This document shows, one piece after another, positions 1 to 6,033 of a DNA stretch of 23,886 nt. The stretch spans positions 1-23,886 of the forward strand of contig NZ_QSDR01000047.1 of the NCBI RefSeq assembly GCF_003464085.1, written 5' to 3'. A program made the translations under genes and the position numbers. The notes beneath the pieces are model-generated. The model saw only the letters and a program-made list of their open reading frames with translations. It was not told where the DNA came from and did not search any database. Each line of letters opens with the position of its first letter. The first letter of the stretch is position 1. This DNA comes from Clostridium sp. AM58-1XD (lineage in GTDB: Bacteria; Bacillota; Clostridia; Lachnospirales; Lachnospiraceae).

Positions 1-30
1 ATTATAGTAGATATCTAGAATCTTTACGTT

Positions 31-49
31 AAAAACCTGATAATTCAGG
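31..49 (-). terminator. Weak rho-independent terminator ending the tail operon
   Basis: Read on the minus strand, CCTGA-ATTA-TCAGG forms a 5-bp stem with a 4-nt loop and is followed by five T residues. It lies about 130 bases past the holin stop and is the only terminator-like structure at this end. The stem is short, so strength is uncertain. A second imperfect inverted repeat (CCAGTG at 64-69, CACTGG at 83-88) sits just before it. Bases 1-30 show nothing I can interpret. Confidence 0.5.
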
Positions 50-91
50 CTAAATTTTAAAGACCAGTGGAATTTAGTCCCGCACTGGAAT

Positions 92-163
92 TTACTTTTT
101 CAATTCAGCTCTGTCAAGAACTCCATTCAGACGTCTACCAACGGAGTTCAAGTATTCAACCAC
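92..163 (-). other. Tiny ORF or gene remnant after the holin (23 codons)
   Basis: A frame starting at GTG 163 reads MVEYLNSVGRRLNGVLDRAE then LKK and stops with TAA. AAGGAAG lies 7 nt upstream of the GTG, so translation is possible. The same frame stays open upstream into the holin gene, so it could equally be the 3' end of a gene whose front was lost. The peptide is predicted to be a basic amphipathic helix. I do not recognise it. Its place, directly after a holin, is where an endolysin gene would normally lie. Confidence 0.3.
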
Positions 164-177
164 TGCTGCTCTTCCTT

Positions 178-633
178 TTATTCCCGGAAATCGGCTCCCG
201 CCTGGATCAGTTTTTCGGTTACTGCCAGCCCACGGATTAGAAATTCAGGGACTTGATAACCGCACTCTACCAAATTTTCCAGGATGCTTCTTATTTCATT
301 GATCAGAAGGGAGGCCAGGGTAAACCACCCGATCAGTGTAAGAAATTCCAGATTTAAGCCAAGCAAATCTTGTCCTACGTGGATAAACATTTCCGGGATG
401 AGAAAGGCTACCAGGATAATCACCCAGTAGCCCAGCTTTTTCACAATACCCCTCAGGCCCATTCTGCTGTCTTCACGACACAGTTTTCTGGCTTTGTACC
501 ATCCGGTAATCCAGTCCAGGATATTGCAAATCAAATATCCTGCAAATACATACCAATAGATTCCGAAGATAGCTGCAAATACGGCTGTCACAGCTCCGGC
601 AGCCGCATTATAGCGGTTGGCCAGTATTTCCAT
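178..633 (-). CDS. Phage holin (holin_4/TcdE-like family)
   Basis: This 151-aa protein should form membrane lesions that let lytic enzymes, or the tail particles themselves, leave the cell. Hydrophobic segments lie at about residues 12-28, 29-45, 67-86 and 93-114. The stretch FAGYLICNILDWITGWYKAR followed by GLRGIVKKLGYW is typical of the toxin-secretion/phage-lysis holins found in clostridial phages. The start is ATG 633 with AGAGGAG nine bases upstream. It is the last clear gene of the tail operon and follows two small tail-end proteins. Diffocin and PBSX clusters pair the holin with an endolysin, but none is found between this gene and the window edge. The family assignment is from recognised sequence pattern; the export role is inference from context. 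Confidence 0.85.
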   Translation of the reverse strand: MEILANRYNAAAGAVTAVFAAIFGIYWYVFAGYLICNILDWITGWYKARKLCREDSRMGLRGIVKKLGYWVIILVAFLIPEMFIHVGQDLLGLNLEFLTLIGWFTLASLLINEIRSILENLVECGYQVPEFLIRGLAVTEKLIQAGADFRE

Positions 634-654
634 AAGCTTTCGCTCCTCTCTGCG

Positions 655-810
655 TTACGCTGATCTGTATTTGATCTCTTCCAGGATCTCCTGTTTTTCT
701 TCTTCCGTCAGCTTCCTGTAATTTTTGATCACGGATTCCGGATTCTCTCCCCGCTCCTGCCGTATCTTCAACGCCCGTATGATAATATTTTTCGTGATTT
801 CGCTGATCAT
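655..810 (-). CDS. Small conserved tail-end protein (51 aa)
   Basis: Starting at ATG 810 this frame reads MISEITKNIIIRALKIRQER and continues with a NPESVIKNYRKLTEEEKQEI helix, ending in TAA. The start overlaps the stop of the gene before it as ATGA, which indicates translational coupling. The charged helical C-terminus with a K-L-T/S-x-E-E pattern resembles small proteins between tail fibre and holin in clostridial phages (XkdX position in PBSX), but I cannot name a family with certainty. It is shorter than many ORF cut-offs and is hidden by a longer overlapping reading frame (608-820) whose translation looks like nonsense. No function can be assigned. Confidence 0.7.
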   Translation of the reverse strand: MISEITKNIIIRALKIRQERGENPESVIKNYRKLTEEEKQEILEEIKYRSA

Positions 811-1124
811 TCTGCTGCACCTCCCAACATCTCTGCTACTGCAATCGTAATTTCCTCATTATTTGCCTTTAAAATCTGTACCTCCTGTTCTGCAGTCGGC
901 ACGTATGCGACGACTGTCTCCTCTCCGTCTTCATTTATATGCCAGAAACGGTTGTCATGATACTTATCACCGATCGAGCAAGGATATTGGGTGCACTCTA
1001 CCGCAATGGCTTTATCACCATACGTGCAACGTGAGATGTAATTGGCAAGTTCGTAGTTATCGCAAACCATGATGTTCTGCACGGTTTCTTCATAAATCTC
1101 TGCAAAAATTTGATGTACAATCAT
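807..1124 (-). CDS. Conserved small phage tail-region protein (105 aa)
   Basis: An acidic 105-aa protein with Cys residues in the middle (CTYGDKAIAVECTQYPCSIG) and a C-terminal helix (EEITIAVAEMLGGAAE). The start at ATG 1124 has AAAGGA eight bases upstream. Its stop overlaps the next start as ATGA. Its place, after the fibre and before the holin, matches XkdW-position proteins of PBSX-type clusters, which are of unknown function. It could be a fibre-associated chaperone or part of the tail tip, but nothing in the sequence proves this. The gene is separated from the fibre by the inverted fibre-tip fragment, so the operon is interrupted by about 350 untranslated bases here. Confidence 0.6.
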   Translation of the reverse strand: MIVHQIFAEIYEETVQNIMVCDNYELANYISRCTYGDKAIAVECTQYPCSIGDKYHDNRFWHINEDGEETVVAYVPTAEQEVQILKANNEEITIAVAEMLGGAAE

Positions 1125-1211
1125 TGGTTAATTCCTTTCTCTTTTTTAAATATAGTCTTATTTTACCTATGGATAATTTAAAATTTAACACCTACACTGA
1201 GAACGCAATAA

Positions 1212-1482
1212 AATACAAGTTCTATTGACATTTTTTGTGTTGGCGGTGGTGGAGGCGGAAATACAGGGAATTCTAATGTTAACGCACATAGTGGCGGTGG
1301 TGGAGCTACTCGGTATAAACTTCCATCTGAAGATGAAAAAGGAGTTGGTGGCTATGGCGGCTATGGCGCTGGTCATGGTGGTTATAGAAGAGAACTTCAA
1401 GTTATGGCACATCTGGGTCCTCAAATGCCAGAAGCAGAGGGGCCGGAGGTCAGGTATTGTTATAGTCAGATGGGGATACTAA
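1212..1482 (+). pseudogene. Inverted, frameshifted spare copy of the fibre tip
   Basis: The plus strand encodes a second, different version of the end of the neighbouring fibre gene. Reading from 1212 it gives NTSSIDIFCVGGGGGG, matching NTSFIDVFCVGGGGGG of the fibre, then a different Gly-rich stretch (HSGGGGATRYKLPSEDEKGV, GGYGGYGAGHGGYRR). The last part matches the fibre end: YGTSGSSNARSRGAGG in a second frame and SGIVIVRWGY with stop TAA at 1480-1482 in a third. So at least two single-base frame changes break it; one fits loss of a T (GGTTCAGG to GGTCAGG). It has no start codon or ribosome binding site. It is shorter than the fibre tip (about 90 versus 240 residues). It looks like a silent or decayed alternative receptor-binding cassette. 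Confidence 0.75.
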
Positions 1483-1511
1483 TATCCCCAACGAACAATA
1501 ACGATACCTGA
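1450..1511. repeat. Inverted repeat where two fibre 3' ends meet
   Basis: The arms 1450-1478 and 1483-1511 are inverted copies matching at 24 of 29 positions. Each encodes SGIVIVRWGY and the two stop codons lie within the 4-base centre region. The repeat exists because two convergent fibre 3' ends abut tail-to-tail. As RNA it could also form a large hairpin that stops transcription between the fibre and the genes beyond it. Confidence 0.8.
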
Positions 1512-3005
1512 ACCTCCACTACCACCTGAAGAAGAAGATCCATATACACGACCGTGCCTGTCTACATAAATACTACCTCCACTACCTCCTCCTCCAGTAT
1601 TATTTGCTGCATTAACACCTGGAGAATCAACGATATTACCTGGTGTTGTGGCACCGCCGCCATCACCACCATACCCCGAATTCCGTCCTTCACCTTTTAC
1701 TTGATTCCATGCTGCTCCTGTTCCTCCTCCGCCAGAATATAAAGTTCCACTTGATTCTGAAAAAGCTCTGGTATTTGATCCTTGACCTGTTGCACTATAA
1801 TCACTCGATGGATTGTTATTATATATATAAGCACTATTCCCATCTGAAGATCCATCATTAGTATATCCGCCAGCACCTCCAGAACCGCCTTTTCCGCCAT
1901 ACTTTGCATGATAATAACCACTAGGATATCTTTCATGTGCTCCCAAGCCACCATTAGCAGAACATAAATCACTAAAGGAACTGCCCCCTCCTGCCTTTCC
2001 TTTTTCGCCTCTACTGGCTCCTGATCCACCAGCCCCTATAGTAATTTGAAATTGTTGCCCATATGATACGGCTATAGACCTTCTAGTAGTTGTATAACCG
2101 CCCCCACCTCCACCGCCGCCATAAATTTCATATTTACTTTCCCCTTTTTGAGTAGAACTACTGCCTCCCCCTCCACCGCCGACGCAAAATACGTCAATAA
2201 AACTAGTATTTGCTGGCACTGTGAATGTTCCTGATGAAGTAAATATTTGTTGTCCTCTACCTCTGGTTGCTGCGGTTGTTTGCAAATATCCCGAATACAC
2301 ATCACCGGCAGAACATGTGCAATACACCCAAATGCGGAAATAGTATGTCGTTCCACCACTTCCTTCTTGAGCACCGCTAATAACGACACTGGAAGTGGCT
2401 CCTAAAGCTGCATTACTTCCAGTTCCCTGATAGGCAAGTTGCCCATCCCATGCATTGGTTGGATAGCCGCCTAATTTACCTCTTATTATCACCCCTGAAT
2501 ACGGTCCTTTTGAGGGCCATTTCCAGGTACAGGTGAACTGAGTTGCAGAATAGGCGGCTACACTAAAAGACACTACGGAGGATACGGTCATGGACCCGGT
2601 GCGTTTAACTCCGTCTTTCCAGTATGTCTTTCCAGTATAGACATATTTGTCTTCAGCCGTTGCTCCGCCTGTCTGGCTGGCAAGGCTGTTAGCCGTAACC
2701 TTTCCTGCTCCGTTGTGATATCCAGCAGGAATCGTATAGCTTCCGCCGCAGTTCAGCGCAGCTGTTTTGGCGCCCTGATTCGCCATTGTTCCTGTTCTTT
2801 TTGTCTTTGCGTCCGTATTGTAATACGTTTTTCCAGAAAGTACGGTGGAATCTGCGGCATCTCCTGTCAATTCCAACGTTCCGGCAACAGGTTCATCACT
2901 TCCCTTAACACCGGCTGTCTTTCCTTTTAAAATATCGCCCGCTGTGGCAGTCAGCTCGTCTGTATCCAGACCGCCGCCACCACCTGCATTCGTAAATGTA
3001 GCCAT
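1479..3005 (-). CDS. Glycine-rich tail fibre / receptor-binding adhesin
   Basis: This 508-aa protein is the likely host-recognition tip. Residues 1-140 carry two fibre-type repeats (VLSGKTYYNTDAKTKRTGTM and YVYTGKTYWKDGVKRTGSM). Residues about 141-248 look like a fibronectin-III-type sandwich (FSVAAYSATQFTCTWKW ... YYFRIWVYCTC). From 269 (FIDVFCVGGGGGG) to the end it is extremely Gly-rich with runs of GGGGGG and YGGDGGG blocks, ending in GGSGIVIVRWGY. Gly-rich C-terminal motifs of this sort are known from T-even gp38-type adhesins, where polyglycine helices present variable loops that bind the receptor. The start ATG 3005 has AGGAGG seven bases upstream. A second, inverted copy of the tip lies directly beyond its stop. 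Fold and receptor role are inferred. Confidence 0.8.
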   Translation of the reverse strand: MATFTNAGGGGGLDTDELTATAGDILKGKTAGVKGSDEPVAGTLELTGDAADSTVLSGKTYYNTDAKTKRTGTMANQGAKTAALNCGGSYTIPAGYHNGAGKVTANSLASQTGGATAEDKYVYTGKTYWKDGVKRTGSMTVSSVVSFSVAAYSATQFTCTWKWPSKGPYSGVIIRGKLGGYPTNAWDGQLAYQGTGSNAALGATSSVVISGAQEGSGGTTYYFRIWVYCTCSAGDVYSGYLQTTAATRGRGQQIFTSSGTFTVPANTSFIDVFCVGGGGGGSSSTQKGESKYEIYGGGGGGGGYTTTRRSIAVSYGQQFQITIGAGGSGASRGEKGKAGGGSSFSDLCSANGGLGAHERYPSGYYHAKYGGKGGSGGAGGYTNDGSSDGNSAYIYNNNPSSDYSATGQGSNTRAFSESSGTLYSGGGGTGAAWNQVKGEGRNSGYGGDGGGATTPGNIVDSPGVNAANNTGGGGSGGSIYVDRHGRVYGSSSSGGSGGSGIVIVRWGY

Positions 3006-3007
3006 TC

Positions 3008-3418
3008 TTATCCCTCCTGTCTCAGATTTAAAATACGCAGTTCTTCAATCGCAATATCCTGAGCCGGAAGCTTTTTTGCAACCAGCGTCAGTTTTCCGTT
3101 TTCTGTCTTTCCTCTGATGTTCGCTTTCTGCGCTGCCGGTATGGAATCAAAGCTGTAACCGATATAAACCGAACTTTTTTCCGTAATCGCTTCATCTGTG
3201 ATTTCATATGACAAATCGATCCAGTCTTCCGTAGCTACAGTAATTCCTGTCAGTATCTTTCCCCGGACCTGTTCGCCCAGCGCTTTGTTATAAAGCGTAT
3301 TATTATAAAGCTGTTCAATCTCAACCGCCATATCCGTGCCATTGGCATCCGTATTCGTATCCCATTTTTCTATTTCCATTGCGAATACGGGTGGATTCTT
3401 CGCTTCACAGTAATTCAT
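3008..3418 (-). CDS. Small fibre-region protein with paralogous C-terminal domain (136 aa)
   Basis: I set the start at ATG 3418, which has AGGAGG seven bases upstream, not at a TTG further out. The C-terminal half (SVYIGYSFDSIPAAQKANIR then GKTENGKLTLVAKKLPAQDI) matches the end of the protein encoded at 3824-4162 in pattern: V-x-I-x-x-x-x-x-S-I-x-x-A-Q-K-A, TE-x-G, KLP, then an I/V-rich strand. The two are therefore paralogues or share one beta-rich domain. The N-terminal half differs (MNYCEAKNPPVFAMEIEKWD). It sits directly before the adhesin gene with a 2-base gap. It may decorate or connect fibre parts; the family is not one I can name. Confidence 0.6.
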   Translation of the reverse strand: MNYCEAKNPPVFAMEIEKWDTNTDANGTDMAVEIEQLYNNTLYNKALGEQVRGKILTGITVATEDWIDLSYEITDEAITEKSSVYIGYSFDSIPAAQKANIRGKTENGKLTLVAKKLPAQDIAIEELRILNLRQEG

Positions 3419-3432
3419 TTGCTGCCCTCCTA

Positions 3433-3822
3433 TCAAAATATCTCATCCATGTCAAAGATTAAAACAATATCTTCATCTTTTCCCTTTTTCATAAAAGTCT
3501 TATATGCTACTAAATCACCATCTGCATCATACAGTCCCATTTCTGACAATTCTTTTCCGATCAGCTCGTCTTTTTCTATCGTACCAGTGTAGCGGCATGA
3601 TGTCTCATTTTCATCCAAATAGGTGTGGCTTTCAATATTTTTTCTTAAAAGCTCATGATAAAGGCCAACCTCATTCCCGGTTGTATCTTTTACCGCTTCT
3701 CCATCCTCTTCTACTCCGCCATCACCCCAGGCGATCTGAACAATTGCAGGCAGTACACTGTCACCTGCATGGGATCTGCACAGTTTTCTTCTTCCCGTTA
3801 CCGTAATCTTTGCCTGAGCCAT
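3433..3822 (-). CDS. Tail fibre/collar-type protein (129 aa)
   Basis: The start ATG 3822 has AGGAGG five bases upstream. The protein begins MAQAKITVTGRRKLCRSHAG and contains an IVQIAWGDGGVEEDGEAV stretch and an ELSEMGLYDADGDLVAYKTF stretch. The pattern W-G-D-G ... G-L-Y-D-x-D-G-D-L-V-A is what I associate with phage tail-collar/fibre N-terminal domains that attach fibres to the baseplate. The C-terminus is strongly acidic (DEDIVLIFDMDEIF). It lies in a tight run of fibre genes with a 1-base gap from the gene before it. A role in attaching fibres is inferred. Confidence 0.6.
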   Translation of the reverse strand: MAQAKITVTGRRKLCRSHAGDSVLPAIVQIAWGDGGVEEDGEAVKDTTGNEVGLYHELLRKNIESHTYLDENETSCRYTGTIEKDELIGKELSEMGLYDADGDLVAYKTFMKKGKDEDIVLIFDMDEIF

Positions 3823-3823
3823 T

Positions 3824-4162
3824 TTATCCTCCTATCTGTTTAATTTCAATTACATCTATTGTCAAATTTCCCTCCGGCAGCTTCAGAGCTTTCAGCACAA
3901 TTCTACCGTCTTCTGTTGAACCGATAATACTCGCCTTCTGAGCCATACGAATGCTGCTTTCCGCAAAATAAATATGTACAATACTGTCCTGTTTTACCTG
4001 ACTATTCTGAATATACGCTGTCAATGTACTGCCGAAATCTTCTTTATTAACTACTATGCTGCGTAAATAAACGGACTTCCCAGAGCACCTGCTGTTAATA
4101 TATTCTTTCGTTTTATTCCATATCAGCTGAACTCCCGCCAGGTCTAAAACCTTGTCTGTCAT
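3824..4162 (-). CDS. Small fibre-region protein (112 aa), paralogue of the one at 3008-3418
   Basis: Two parts are visible. The N-terminus (LDLAGVQLIWNKTKEYI) matches in pattern the N-terminus of the fibre protein at 4178-4822 (LDSNGVLYIWNKIKSSF), a short motif common at the front of Gram-positive phage fibres. The C-terminal part (AESSIRMAQKASIIGSTEDG, then RIVLKALKLPEGNLTIDVIEI) matches the C-terminus of the 136-aa protein. So this gene combines pieces found in two neighbours, which suggests module shuffling in the fibre locus. The start ATG 4162 has AAGGAGG nine bases upstream. Function is not known; part of the receptor-binding assembly is a reasonable guess. Confidence 0.6.
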   Translation of the reverse strand: MTDKVLDLAGVQLIWNKTKEYINSRCSGKSVYLRSIVVNKEDFGSTLTAYIQNSQVKQDSIVHIYFAESSIRMAQKASIIGSTEDGRIVLKALKLPEGNLTIDVIEIKQIGG

Positions 4163-4177
4163 ACTGCTCGTCCTCCT

Positions 4178-4822
4178 TTATACAAGGATTGCCTCAAGTT
4201 CCTCATTTGATATTGGTTCGATTGTAACAATTCCTCCAAGAGGGTCCCATGCAGTCCCATTCCACGCTACATTCTGACCGGCAGGTCCATAAACGGACTC
4301 TGTCTGAATATCGTAAACATCTCCTGATATCTGGCCGGAATCAGGCAGTTTTGATGCGTCTGTCACTGAACCTTTATAACGATACACATTTGTGATCTCA
4401 GTTTTTTTAACATATTCTGTGGCTGCACTAAATCCATCCAGTTTTTTCTTATCGGCCGTTGACATCAGACCGTGTGCTGACTGTGTCGCATCACCATAAA
4501 TCGTATCTGTAAATTTCGCCTCCGATGGTACATCTGTCTGGACGGTATGGCCGTTTACCGTAGTAGAATTTCCCCCGTCTGCTGGCAGTGAAGACGGCTT
4601 ATTTTTGATAAAAGCATCTGAGGCCGTATCAGTAATATTCCAGTCCGCCTGCACATTTACCTCCGCTCCTGCTGCGATTCCGGAAAGCTTTGTTTTCTCA
4701 CCAGCTGTATAATCATTCGATGATAATCCTTTCCCTGTTTCCTTTATTACAAATGATGATTTGATCTTGTTCCAAATGTACAGCACGCCATTGCTGTCTA
4801 ATCCCTTATTAATATTGCTCAT
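4178..4822 (-). CDS. Tail fibre protein (214 aa)
   Basis: Recognisable fibre repeats are present: VIKETGKGLSSNDYTAGEKT, then KLSGIAAGAEVNVQADWNIT, and later TQSAHGLMSTADKKKLDGFS. These S-x-x-D-Y-T-x-x-E-K-T-K-L-x-G-I-x-x-G-A motifs are typical of trimeric, beta-helical shaft segments in Firmicutes phage fibres. The N-terminal LDSNGVLYIWNKIKSSF is shared with the 112-aa neighbour. The C-terminus ends PISNEELEAILV, resembling the end of the 67-aa protein encoded just before it. The start ATG 4822 has AAGGAG upstream. It probably forms a short fibre or fibre segment between baseplate and tip. Confidence 0.75.
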   Translation of the reverse strand: MSNINKGLDSNGVLYIWNKIKSSFVIKETGKGLSSNDYTAGEKTKLSGIAAGAEVNVQADWNITDTASDAFIKNKPSSLPADGGNSTTVNGHTVQTDVPSEAKFTDTIYGDATQSAHGLMSTADKKKLDGFSAATEYVKKTEITNVYRYKGSVTDASKLPDSGQISGDVYDIQTESVYGPAGQNVAWNGTAWDPLGGIVTIEPISNEELEAILV

Positions 4823-4835
4823 AATTATTCTCCTT

Positions 4836-5039
4836 TCATTTTAAAAGCTCTTCCAGTTCTAAATTTGTCAATGGAATCATTCTGCTCTCTTCTGCCTTTC
4901 TGTCAAGAAATGCATCGTTTTCCAACAGACCACCGAAATATTGATTGAATAAGCCAGCCGAGTTTCTGTCGTTTTCTGTCAACTGTTCTACATCTCGTAT
5001 GTGTAATTCCGGCTGTTCAGGCACCGCTATTTTTCCCAT
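4836..5039 (-). CDS. Small protein between baseplate and fibre genes (67 aa)
   Basis: I set the start at ATG 5039 with AAGGAGCG about six bases upstream; a TTG two codons further out lies too close to that site. The sequence is hydrophilic and helical: LTENDRNSAGLFNQYFGGLL in the middle and MIPLTNLELEELLK at the end. The end resembles that of the following fibre (EPISNEELEAILV), so both may carry a shared docking or assembly tag. No family is recognised. Position suggests a baseplate-fibre linker or fibre chaperone. Confidence 0.6.
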   Translation of the reverse strand: MGKIAVPEQPELHIRDVEQLTENDRNSAGLFNQYFGGLLENDAFLDRKAEESRMIPLTNLELEELLK

Positions 5040-5054
5040 CGTCAACGCTCCTTT

Positions 5055-5957
5055 CTATAACTGTTCTTTCCAGACCTGTGAATTCAGCTTCTTTGAACCA
5101 TCCATTTTCATATTCCCCTCCAGCTTCCATTGATTTTTTTCCGTTGTTACACTCGCAGAAACAGAATTTCCAACCTTTGTATTCATGCGGAGCGTGATCC
5201 GTTCCTGTAAAATACTCTTCCCTCTGCTTTTATAACCGCTTAAATCTGTATTACCGTTCAAATATACGCTGCCGTCAAGCAGAAGAGAGGTATCCTGCCC
5301 TACCCTCTTGCCGCACAGTTTGTTGGTACCGTCTAATTTCCATGTACCGTCCAGAGACAGCGGAAGAATATTGTTAAACGGATAGAAAACACACCTAATG
5401 GTAACGACATTTTTATACTCTGCTGCTGCCGTCAGTTCAGAATGCTCATAATAGAATATCTCATACACCGTATGTGACTGTTTCACCTGATCCAGATATT
5501 TTCGTATGGAGAACAGATCAGCCGTTCCTTCCCCGATCAGAACAACCTGAAATTCATTGGAATGATCCGGCTTTTTCACAAATTCCGACTGATCATGAAC
5601 ATCTGTAACGTGTACATCAAATTCCGTAATGTTTTTAATCATCTGTTCCATATTGTACGGAGTCATGGGGATTCTTGTCATCTGCCGTTTACGAATCAGC
5701 CGTCTGCGCTCCTCATCACTCAGCTGGCTGTTTACAGGAAGACCATATTTTCTTTCGTGATAGGGAAGCCCCCATGTGGCGGTATCCGAAAACAGCTGCT
5801 CAGGAAATTCCTCGTAAAGTTTTGTCACCTCGTCCAAGGAAAGGCCCAACACCTGATAAATCCATTTTCCCATATAAGCGTTGTCATACCAGCCAGGCGT
5901 AACATAGTCCATCAGTTTGACGGCTGATTCACTCGTCGGAAAGTTTTCCAAATTCAT
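5055..5957 (-). CDS. YmfQ/XkdU-like baseplate protein with C-terminal repeats
   Basis: The first ~190 residues match the YmfQ (DUF2313) pattern of PBSX XkdU: DYVTPGWYDNAYMGKWIYQV, then ATWGLPYHERKYGLPVNSQL and LSDEERRRLIRKRQM. These proteins link the baseplate wedge to the fibres (gpI position in P2). The C-terminus adds three related blocks: LDGTWKLDGTNKLCG, LDGSVYLNGNTDLSG and LEGNMKMDGSKKLNS, near residues 202-296, with a strand-rich stretch between the second and third. I chose ATG 5957 because AGGAGG lies eight bases upstream; a GTG three codons earlier overlaps that site. The repeats are an extra domain not present in minimal XkdU and may seat the first fibre. Confidence 0.85.
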   Translation of the reverse strand: MNLENFPTSESAVKLMDYVTPGWYDNAYMGKWIYQVLGLSLDEVTKLYEEFPEQLFSDTATWGLPYHERKYGLPVNSQLSDEERRRLIRKRQMTRIPMTPYNMEQMIKNITEFDVHVTDVHDQSEFVKKPDHSNEFQVVLIGEGTADLFSIRKYLDQVKQSHTVYEIFYYEHSELTAAAEYKNVVTIRCVFYPFNNILPLSLDGTWKLDGTNKLCGKRVGQDTSLLLDGSVYLNGNTDLSGYKSRGKSILQERITLRMNTKVGNSVSASVTTEKNQWKLEGNMKMDGSKKLNSQVWKEQL

Positions 5958-6033
5958 AGTATCCACCTCCTTTCTTTTGCCAAAATCTCTTTTACATTTT
6001 CATATCGTATTCCAAAATCCTTTTTCTGATCTG

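Noticed and set aside
608..820. 70-aa minus-strand frame over the small tail-end gene
   Set aside because: Its translation is repetitive and polar without family features; the overlapping 655-810 frame is protein-like and coupled to the gene before it.
1225..1482. 85-aa plus-strand frame as an intact gene
   Set aside because: Only its last ten residues (SGIVIVRWGY) match the fibre; the rest is a wrong-frame reading of the inverted fibre tip.
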